Origin: Streptacidiphilus sp. 4-A2
GTDB lineage: Bacteria > Actinomycetota > Actinomycetes > Streptomycetales > Streptomycetaceae
DNA: 64,000 nucleotides
Reading direction: 5' to 3'
Assembly (NCBI GenBank): GCA_014284505.1
Contig: JAAFYY010000001.1
Location: 7,551,845-7,615,844, forward strand
This document shows positions 57,393 to 64,000 of this stretch, piece after piece (position 1 is the first letter of the stretch; every line of letters begins with the position of its first letter). The position numbers were made by a program, and so were the translations under genes. The notes under the pieces are model-generated. The model saw only the letters and a program-made list of their open reading frames with translations. It made no database searches and was not told where the DNA came from.

Positions 57393-59071
57393 ATGGGACA
57401 CGTCGAGATTTCACACCTGGAGTACTACCTGCCGGACGGACGGGTGCTGTTCGATGACGCGTCCTTCCGGGTCGGCGAGGGGGCTTCGGTCGCCCTGGTC
57501 GGTGCCAACGGTGCCGGCAAGACCACGCTGCTCAGGATGGTCGCCGGAGACCTCCAGCCGCATGGCGGCACGGTCACCGTGAGCGGCGGCCTCGGTGTCA
57601 TGCGGCAGTTCGTCGGCACCACCGGCCGGGCCGGCTCGACCGCCGGCGGCTCGGAGCAGGAGGCCGAGGACGGCCACGAGTTGGCGCACGACGCCAGTGT
57701 GCGCGACCTGCTGGTGTCGGTTGCGCCCCCGCGCATCCGGACCGGGGCGCGGGCGGTGGACGCGGCCGAGCTGGCGATGGTCGCCCAGGACGACGAGAAG
57801 ACCCAACTCGCTTACGCCCAGGCGCTGTCCGACTGGGCCGACGTCGGCGGCTACGAGTACGAGACCATCTGGGACGTCTGCACCACGGCGGCCCTGGGCA
57901 TGCCCTACGACCGGGCCCAGTGGCGCGGCCTGAACACCCTCTCCGGCGGCGAGCAGAAGCGGCTGGTGCTGGAGGCGCTGCTGCGCGGCCCGGACGAGGT
58001 GCTGCTGCTGGACGAGCCGGACAACTACCTGGACGTCCCCGGCAAGCGCTGGCTGGAGGAGCAGATCCGCAGCACCGCCAAGACCGTGCTGTACATCTCG
58101 CACGACCGCGAGCTGCTGGCCAACAGCGCGGAGAAGATCGCCAGCGTGGAGCCGGGCGCCACCGGCAGCGAGGTGTGGGTGCACGGCGGGGGCTTCGCCA
58201 GCTTCCACGCCGCCCGTGAGGAGCGCTTCGCCCGCTACGACGAGCTGCGCCGCCGCTGGACGAGAAGCACGCCCAGCTGAAGCGGCTGGTGCTGGACATG
58301 CGCGACTACGCGGCCCGCAGCCACGACATGGCCTCCCGCTACGCGGCGGCCACCACCCGGCTGCGGAAGTTCGAGGAGATCGGCCCGCCGCCGGAGCCGC
58401 CGCGCAAGCAGAGCATCACCATGCGGCTCAAGGGCGGGCGCACCGGCGTCCGGGCGCTGACCTGCGAGCGGCTCGAACTCACCGGCCTCATGCAGCCGTT
58501 CGACCTGGAGGTCTACTACGGCGAGCGGGTCGCGGTGCTGGGCTCCAACGGCTCCGGCAAGTCGCACTTCCTGCGCCTGCTGGCCGGTGAGCAGGTCGCC
58601 CACCAGGGCGGCTTCCGGCTCGGCGCGCGGGTGGTGCCCGGCCACTTCGCGCAGACCCACGCCCATCCGGAGCTGTTCGGCCGCACCACCCGGGAGATCC
58701 TGGAGTCGGAGCACGCGCTGGACCGCAAGGCGGCGATGAGCGTGCTGCGCCGCTATGAGCTGCATCACCAGGAGGAGCGGCGGTTCCAGGATCTCTCCGG
58801 CGGGCAGCAGGCCCGGCTGATGATCCTGCGGCTCGAACTCTCCGGTGCCACCGCGCTGCTGCTGGACGAACCGACCGACAACCTGGACCTGGAGAGCGCG
58901 GAGGCGCTTCAGGAAGGGCTGGAGGGCTTCGAGGGCACGGTCCTGTCGGTGACCCACGACCGCTGGTTCGCCCGTTCCTTCGACCGCTTCGTGGTCTTCG
59001 GCTCGGACGGCCGGGTGTACGAGGCCCCGGAGCCGGTCTGGGACGAGTCCCGGGTGGTGCGCGACCGCTAG
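57393..59071 (+). CDS. ABC-F family ATPase, one frameshift
   Basis: About 559 residues with two ATP-binding domains and no membrane part. It starts at ATG 57393 (MGHVEISHLEYYLPDGRVLF). First domain: VALVGANGAGKTTLLRMVAG, LSGGEQKRLVLEALL, LLLDEPDNYLDV. Second: VAVLGSNGSGKSHFLRLLAG, LSGGQQARLMILRLELSG, LLLDEPTDNLDLE, VTHDRWFARSFD. The linker between them (WDEKHAQLKRLVLDMRDYAA) is broken by one missing G near 58257. ABC-F proteins act on the ribosome as translation or antibiotic-protection factors. The place next to rplM-rpsI favours a translation role. Confidence 0.9.
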
Positions 59072-59172
59072 CCCCCAGCCGCCGCTCCCGCCGGGGGCGG
59101 CGGCCCGGGCAGCGGGTGGGCGTAGTATGGACCCTGGATCTGGCAGATGCTGCCGGTCCCGGACGGGCGGTT

Positions 59173-59202
59173 TTGACCCGTACGGGTCCGTCCCGGTATT
59201 CT
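59173..59202 (+). promoter_or_regulatory. Promoter of rplM-rpsI
   Basis: -35 TTGACC (59173-59178), 18-base spacer, -10 TATTCT (59197-59202). It gives a leader of about 180 bases. The 312-base gap 59072-59383 shows no gene. Confidence 0.7.
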
Positions 59203-59383
59203 GCTAGTTCGTTGTGCGTATTGGCTCGCTCCATCTCACGTGAGAGGTCATTACGCCGGTCCACCGGGCCGATAAGCAGCGATATGCCCATCCGATTGCG
59301 TCCGGGGAAGCATGTCCTGGCTGCTTCTGATCGTCCGGGTGGTCCAGTCAGGACTCACTCACTGAAAAGCGAAGGCTACGACC

Positions 59384-59826
59384 GTGCGTACGTACAGCCC
59401 AAGCCCGGCGACGTCCAGCGTCAGTGGCTCGTCATCGATGCCCGAGACGTCGTGCTCGGCCGCCTGGCCTCCCAGGCCGCGAACCTCCTCCGGGGTAAGC
59501 ACAAGCCGGTGTACGCGCCGCACCTTGATATGGGTGACTTCGTCATCATCATCAACGCGGACAAGGTGCACCTCTCCGGGAACAAGAAGACCCAGAAGCT
59601 GGCCTACCGCCACTCCGGTTACCCGGGCGGTCTGCGCTCCGTGCGCTACGACGACCTCCTGGAGAAGAACCCGGAGAAGGCCGTCGAGAAGGCCATCAAG
59701 GGCATGATCCCCAAGAACACCCTGGGCCGTCAGATGCTCTCGAAGCTGAAGGTCTACTCGGGCGACCAGCACCCGCACGCTGCCCAGCGTCCGGTGCCGT
59801 TCGAGATCACCCAGGTCGCGCAGTAG
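59384..59826 (+). CDS. rplM: 50S ribosomal protein L13, one frameshift
   Basis: 147 residues once repaired. It starts at GTG 59384 (protein MRTYSPKPGDVQRQWLVID); a C is missing inside the first six codons (near 59400), so the true start and the body are in different frames. Conserved VLGRLASQAANLLRGKHKPV, DKVHLSGNKKTQKLAYRHSG, YPGGLRSVRYDDLLEKNPEK and GMIPKNTLGRQMLSKLKVYS. Early 50S assembly. rpsI follows after 44 bases. Confidence 0.97.
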
Positions 59827-59870
59827 TTCCGGCCACCCCCGAATCCAGAAGAACGCAGCTGAGGAGAACC

Positions 59871-60368
59871 GTGGCCGAGACCACTGCCGAGACCCCGCTC
59901 GAGGTCGAGGAGACCTTCGAGATCGAGGTCGAGGAGCCCACCGAGTACACCACCGAGTCCCTTGTGGGCCGCTTCGCCGAGGCCATTCCGGCCGCCGGCC
60001 TGGGCCGTCGCAAGGAGGCGATCGCCCGCGTGCGCATCGTCCCCGGCACCGGTGTGTGGAAGATCAACGGTCGCACCCTGGAGGAGTACCTCCCGAACAA
60101 GGTGCACCAGCAGATCGTCAACGAGCCGTTCAAGCTCCTTGAGCTCGACGGCCGCTACGACGTCATCGCCCGCATCAACGGCGGCGGCATCTCCGGTCAG
60201 GCCTACGCGCTGCCTCGGTGTCGCCCGTGCCCTGAACGAGGTCGACGTCGACGCGAACCGCCCGGCCCTGAAGAAGGCCGGCTCCTGACCCGTGACCCGC
60301 GCGCCGTCGAGCGCAAGAAGGCCGGTCTCAAGAAGGCCCGCAAGGCGCCGCAGTACAGCAAGCGCTAA
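59871..60368 (+). CDS. rpsI: 30S ribosomal protein S9, internal frame slips
   Basis: About 166 residues expected. It starts at GTG 59871 (protein MAETTAETPLEVEETFEIEV). The acidic N-terminal extension is followed by GLGRRKEAIARVRIVPGTGV and LLELDGRYDVIARINGGGIS. From about 60214 to 60287 the sequence is out of frame (expected LGVARALNEVDVDANRPALK) and then returns to frame at TRDPRAVERKKAGLKKARKA. The net change is zero modulo three, so a continuous but wrong protein would be called. S9's tail contacts P-site tRNA and is intact (APQYSKR). Confidence 0.95.
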   Translation: MAETTAETPLEVEETFEIEVEEPTEYTTESLVGRFAEAIPAAGLGRRKEAIARVRIVPGTGVWKINGRTLEEYLPNKVHQQIVNEPFKLLELDGRYDVIARINGGGISGQAYALPRCRPCPERGRRRREPPGPEEGRLLTRDPRAVERKKAGLKKARKAPQYSKR

Positions 60369-60381
60369 GCCTCCCTGCCTC

Positions 60382-60406
60382 GTGCCTCCCCGCCACGGGG
60401 AGGCAC
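60382..60406 (+). terminator. Terminator after rpsI
   Basis: Perfect 11-bp stem GTGCCTCCCCG with a CCA loop, 13 bases after the rpsI stop. Confidence 0.75.
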
Positions 60407-60553
60407 AAGGCTGGACTTCACGCCCGGGAGCACGACTCCCGGGGCGTGTTGTGCGTTCGGATGATGTTGCGTCCGGGCGCCCAGACCGATGGACCAGGGG
60501 ATGGGCGGGTGCGCTGGCGCCGCCTTCGATGACGAGTCGCGGAGGACAGAGCA

Positions 60554-61914
60554 GTGGGACGACTCTTTGGCACGGACGGTGTACGCGGGCTGGCGAACGC
60601 GGACCTCACGGCCGAGCTGGCGCTGGGCCTCTCGGAAGCGGCGGCGCATGTGCTCGCTGACGCGGGGGCCTTCGCGGGGCACCGCCCGGTGGCGGTGGTC
60701 GGCCGCGACCCGCGTGCCTCCGGCGAGTTTCTGGAGGCGGCGGTGATCGCCGGTCTGGCGGGCTCCGGCGTCGACGTACTGCGGGTCGGCTGCTGCCGAC
60801 GCCCGCGGGTGGCCGTCGTACCTGACCGGGCTGCGGGCGGACCTGGGGGTGATGCTCTCGGCGAGCCACAACCCGATGCCCGACAACGGCATCAAGTTCC
60901 TGGCGCGCGGCGGGCACAAGCTCGACGACGAGATCGAGGACGCGATCGAGGCGCACCACGCGCTGCTCGGCAGCGAGGTGCGGCAGCGTCCCACCGCGCG
61001 GCCGTCGGCCGGGTGCGGGACCACGAGGCCGGCTTCGAGCAGTATCTGGAGCACCTGCTGTCGGTGCTGCCCAACCGCCTCGACGGCCTGCGGGTGGTCG
61101 TCGACGGCGCCCACGGTTCGGCCTCGCGGGTGTCGCCGGAGGTGTTCCGGCGGGCCGGCGCCGAGGTGGTGCACACCCTCGGTGACGAGCCGGACGGCCT
61201 GAACATCAACGACGGCATCGGCTCCACCCACCTCGGCCCGCTGCGCGCGGCCGTGGTCGAGCACGGCGCGGACCTCGGCATCGCCCACGACGGCGACGCC
61301 GACCGCTGCCTGGCGGTGGACGCCGACGGCAACGAGATCGACGGCGACCAGATCCTGGCCGTGCTGGCGCTGGCCATGCGCGAGGCCGGGACGCTGAGCC
61401 GGAACACCGTGGTCGGCACGGTGATGTCCAACCTCGGCTTCAAGCTGGCGATGGAGCGCGAGGGCATCGAACTGGTGCAGACCGCCGTCGGGGACCGCTA
61501 TGTGCTGGAGTCGATGAAGGAGCACGGCTACAACCTGGGCGGCGAGCAGTCCGGTCACGTGATCTTCCTGGACCACGCCACCACGGCGACGGCACCCTCA
61601 CCGGGCTGATGCTGGCCGCACGCCTGGCCGCCACCAAGCAGTCGGCGGCCGAGCTGGCCGCCGTGATGACCCGGCTGCCGCAGGTGCTGGTGAACGTCAA
61701 GGGCGTGGACAAGGCCCGCGCCTCCACCGACGAGCTGCTGCTGGCCGCCGTCGCCCAGGCCGAGGCCGAGCTGGGCAGCACCGGCCGGGTGCTGCTCCGT
61801 CCCTCCGGCACCGAGCCGCTGGTCCGGGTCATGGTCGAGGCCGCCGACGTGGACCGCGTCCACGCCATCGCCGACCGCCTCGCCGAGGTGGTCCGCCAGC
61901 GCCTCAGCTGCTGA
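60554..61914 (+). CDS. glmM: Phosphoglucosamine mutase, frameshifted
   Basis: Turns glucosamine-6-phosphate into glucosamine-1-phosphate for peptidoglycan precursors. It starts at GTG 60554 (protein MGRLFGTDGVRGLANADLTA). The phosphoserine loop is MLSASHNPMPDNGIKFLARG, the magnesium loop IAHDGDADRCLAVDADGNEI, and the phosphate-binding loop LLRPSGTEPLVRVMVEAADV. Frame breaks lie near 60790-60830, 61000 and 61590. About 452 residues when repaired. In many streptomycetes glmS is close by; it is not in this window. Confidence 0.95.
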
Positions 61915-61967
61915 ACCGCGGTCCCTGCCCCGGCGCCGGCGTTGCCCCGGCGTCGGGCGGGACGCCG

Positions 61968-62933
61968 TCAGAGCTTGCGCAGGCGGATGCGCTGGACCTT
62001 GTGGTCGCTGCCCTTGCGCAGGATGAGGCTGGCCCGCCCACGGGTGGGGGCGACGTTCTCCACCAGGTTGGGGCGGTTGATGGTGCGCCAGACCTGGCGG
62101 CCGTAGTCCAGTGCCTCCGCCTCCGGGACCTCGGTGAAGCGGCGGAAGTACGAGACGGGTCCTGGAAGGCGGTCTCCCGCAGCTGCGGAAGCGCTCCAGG
62201 TACCAGCGCTCGATGTCGTCGGCGCGGGCGTCCACGTAGATGGAGAAGTCGAAGAATCGCGACGGCGACCGGGTGCGGCCGTCCAGGCCGGCAGCGCCGG
62301 CTGGAGCACGTTCAGCCCCTCCACGATCAGGATGTCCGGCCGCCGGACCACCAGCCGCTCGCCCTGGACGATGTCGTACACCAGGTGCGAGTACACCGGG
62401 CGGTGACCTCGTCCTTGCCCGACTTCACGTCGGCGACGAAGCGGGTCAGCGCCCGGCGGTCGTAGGACTCGGGGAAGCCCTTGCGGGACATCAGGCCCCG
62501 GCGCCGCAGTTCCGCGTTGGGCAGCAGGAAGCCGTCGGTGGTGACCAGCTCCACCCGGGGTGCTCCGGCCAGCGGGCCAGCATCGCCTGGAGCACGCGCG
62601 CGGTGGTGGACTTGCCGACGGCGACACTCCCGGCGACGCCGATCACGAACGTACCGGCCTGGGTGTGGTGTGCTCGTTGTCGTCGAGGAAGTCGTTCAGC
62701 GCCCCGCGCAGCCGCCCGGTGGCGGTGACTACAGGTTGAGCAGCCGGACAGCGGCAGATAGACGTCCTGGACCTCCTGGAGGTCGATGACGTCACCGAGC
62801 CCGCGCAGCCCTCCACCTCATCGGCGGTCAGCGGTAGCGGCGTGCGCTGGTGCAGCACGCTCCACTCCGCACGGTCGAGGTCGACGAAGGGGGACGCGTC
62901 AGCGCGGCGTTGGGCTTCGAGCGTTGTCGGCAC
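61968..62933 (-). CDS. coaA: Type I pantothenate kinase, frameshifted
   Basis: First committed step of coenzyme A synthesis. It starts at GTG 62933 (protein MPTTLEAQRRADASPFVDLD). Readable parts are EWSVLHQRTPLPLTADEVE, a P-loop of the form VIGVAGSVAVGKSTTARVLQ, ELVTTDGFLLPNAELRRRGL, MSRKGFPESYDRRALTRFVA, YSHLVYDIVQGERLVVRRPD, ILIVEGLNVLQPA and SYFRRFTEVPEAEALDYGRQ, ending VQRIRLRKL. At least five frame breaks, near 62160, 62280, 62400, 62565, 62665 and 62730. About 325 residues are expected. It is convergent with glmM. Confidence 0.93.
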
Positions 62934-63073
62934 CAGACCATTCTCCGGCCAACGGATCGTGAGTGGAGGTTCCGTCGGCGGCCGGGGAGGAGAGATTCGT
63001 CTCAGCGGCGGGCCGGGGCGTCCCCGGGTGGTGGACGATGAGGGGCTGACACGAGCGTCGAGGGAGACAGTTG

Positions 63074-63535
63074 ATGATTATCGGGGTCGGTATCGACGTG
63101 GCGGCGATCGACCGCTTCGAGGAGTCCATGCGGCGTACCCCACCCTGGCCGCGCGGCTGTTCACCGAGCAGGAGCTCTACTGCCCAGCGGCGAGCGCCGC
63201 GGCGGTGCCTCGCTGGCGGCGCGGTTCGCGCCAAGGAGGCGGTGGCCAAGGCCTGGGCGCGCCCGGCGACCTGCACTGGACCGACGCCGAGGTCCGCACC
63301 GAGCCCTCCGGCCGCCGGTGCTGGAGGTGCGGGGACGGTCGCGGCCCGGGCGGCCGAGCTCGGCGTCCGGATGTGGCATCTCTCGCTGAGCCATGACGCG
63401 GGCGTAGCGTCGGCGGTGGTGATCGCCGAGGCTGAGCGGGCCCCGGGACTCCCCGGAACCCCGGAGCCCCGGACCCCGAATCCGGACCCCGAATCCGGAA
63501 CCCGAACCCGGAACCCGAACCGAGGAGCTGCACGC
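63074..63535 (+). CDS. acpS: Holo-acyl-carrier-protein synthase, frameshifted
   Basis: Transfers 4'-phosphopantetheine from CoA to acyl carrier proteins. It starts at ATG 63074 (MIIGVGIDVAAIDRFEESMR) with GGGAGA upstream. Asp of GIDVAAIDRF is a metal ligand, and the repaired FAAKEAVAKA motif gives the catalytic Glu. The C-terminal WHLSLSHDAGVASAVVIAEA is intact. At least four missing bases, between 63135 and 63350. The end is unclear: after VIAEAE the frame stays open through a Pro-rich repeat into nnrD, so 63535 is only an upper limit. coaA supplies CoA, so this placement makes sense. Confidence 0.9.
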
Positions 63536-64000
63536 ATGCGGTACGCGCACACGGTCGAACAGGTAAGGGCGGCCGAGGCCGAGCTGATGGCCCGGCTGCC
63601 GGAGGGCACGCTGATGGCGCGGGCGGCGGCCGGACTGGCCGCGGTCTGCCTGGAGCTGCTGGCGCCGGACCGGGAGCGGACCGAGCCGCTGACCGGGGCC
63701 CGGCGCCGCGGCCCGGTCCGCGGCCGCCGGGTGGTGGTGCTGGCGGGCAGCGGCGACAACGGCGGCGACGCGCTGTTCGCCGGTGCCCGGCTGGCGGCGC
63801 GGGGCGTGCGGGTGCACGCGGTGCTGCTCGCGCCGGACCGCGCCCACCCCGGCGGACTGGCCGCGCTGCTCGCCGCCGGCGGGGTGCTCGCCGCGGACCA
63901 GCGGCAGGCGGAGCAGGAGACCGCCCGGGCGGATCTGCTGCTGGACGGGGTGGTCGGCATCGGCGGCCGGGGCGGGCTGCGCGAGTCCGCGCTGCCCTGC
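63536..64000 (+). CDS. nnrD: NAD(P)HX epimerase/dehydratase, N-terminal part, cut by the window
   Basis: Repairs hydrated NAD(P)H. It starts at ATG 63536 (MRYAHTVEQVRAAEAELMAR) with GAGGAG nine bases upstream. The N-terminal YjeF_N epimerase domain shows LMARAAAGLAAVCLELL, then VVVLAGSGDNGGDALFAGAR (nucleotide-binding loop), and DLLLDGVVGIGGRGGLR with the catalytic Asp. It is open at the right edge, so the C-terminal dehydratase domain lies beyond base 64000. The acpS-nnrD pair is normal in streptomycetes. Confidence 0.92.
   Translation, partial: MRYAHTVEQVRAAEAELMARLPEGTLMARAAAGLAAVCLELLAPDRERTEPLTGARRRGPVRGRRVVVLAGSGDNGGDALFAGARLAARGVRVHAVLLAPDRAHPGGLAALLAAGGVLAADQRQAEQETARADLLLDGVVGIGGRGGLRESALPC

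Overview
The window is about 64 kb of very high-GC DNA from an actinobacterium of the Streptomycetaceae type (Streptomyces, Kitasatospora or Streptacidiphilus; the sequence alone does not settle which). The evidence is the gene order rpoB-rpoC ... rpsG-fusA-tuf ... S10-spc-alpha ribosomal clusters ... rplM-rpsI-glmM, the absence of rpsD between rpsK and rpoA, TTGACC/TAGGCT-type promoters, and DUF2637, DUF2786 and DUF1707 proteins. Roughly sixty single-base indels, nearly all a missing C or G in a short run, break essential genes such as rpoC, fusA, rpsG, rpsC, rplP and rpoA. I treat these as sequencing errors and annotate full gene spans, stating where the frame breaks.

Layout: (1) 1-7140, the 3' part of rpoB and all of rpoC. 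(2) 7228-14742, a co-directional minus-strand set that reads, in transcription order, CRP-family regulator, class III nucleotide-cyclase domain protein, HEAT-repeat protein with a degenerate P-loop, SPFH/band-7-like protein, a two-TM protein of the Pycsar-effector (DUF5706) type, and an M48 metallopeptidase. This is the most interesting part of the window, a candidate cyclic-nucleotide signalling or defence cassette. (3) 14884-21586, an XPB/Ssl2-like helicase-associated protein and a DUF2786 protein (overlapping, minus strand), then DUF2637 and DUF1707/DUF4190 membrane proteins (plus strand). (4) 21674-25962, the str operon promoter and leader, rpsG, fusA and tuf; rpsL is missing from its usual place. 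(5) 26145-37939, a surface-polysaccharide island: glycosyltransferases, an NAD-dependent epimerase, a GT39-like membrane enzyme, two acyltransferases, RfbC/RfbA/RfbB for dTDP-rhamnose precursors, a flippase, DUF2304 and a dolichol-phosphate-mannose-synthase-like transferase. (6) 38064-48333, the S10 and spc ribosomal protein genes. (7) 48558-55163, secY-adk-map, infA-rpmJ-rpsM-rpsK, rpoA-rplQ. (8) 55300-64000, truA, a membrane-anchored protein, an ABC-F ATPase, rplM-rpsI, glmM, coaA, acpS and the start of nnrD.

The housekeeping genes form the usual translation, transcription, secretion and cell-wall precursor core. Two accessory blocks are set into it: the cyclic-nucleotide cassette plus unknown genes between rpoC and rpsG, and the polysaccharide island between tuf and rpsJ. 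Clear intrinsic terminators separate most blocks. A 24-bp hairpin-forming element is shared by the leaders of the str and S10 operons.
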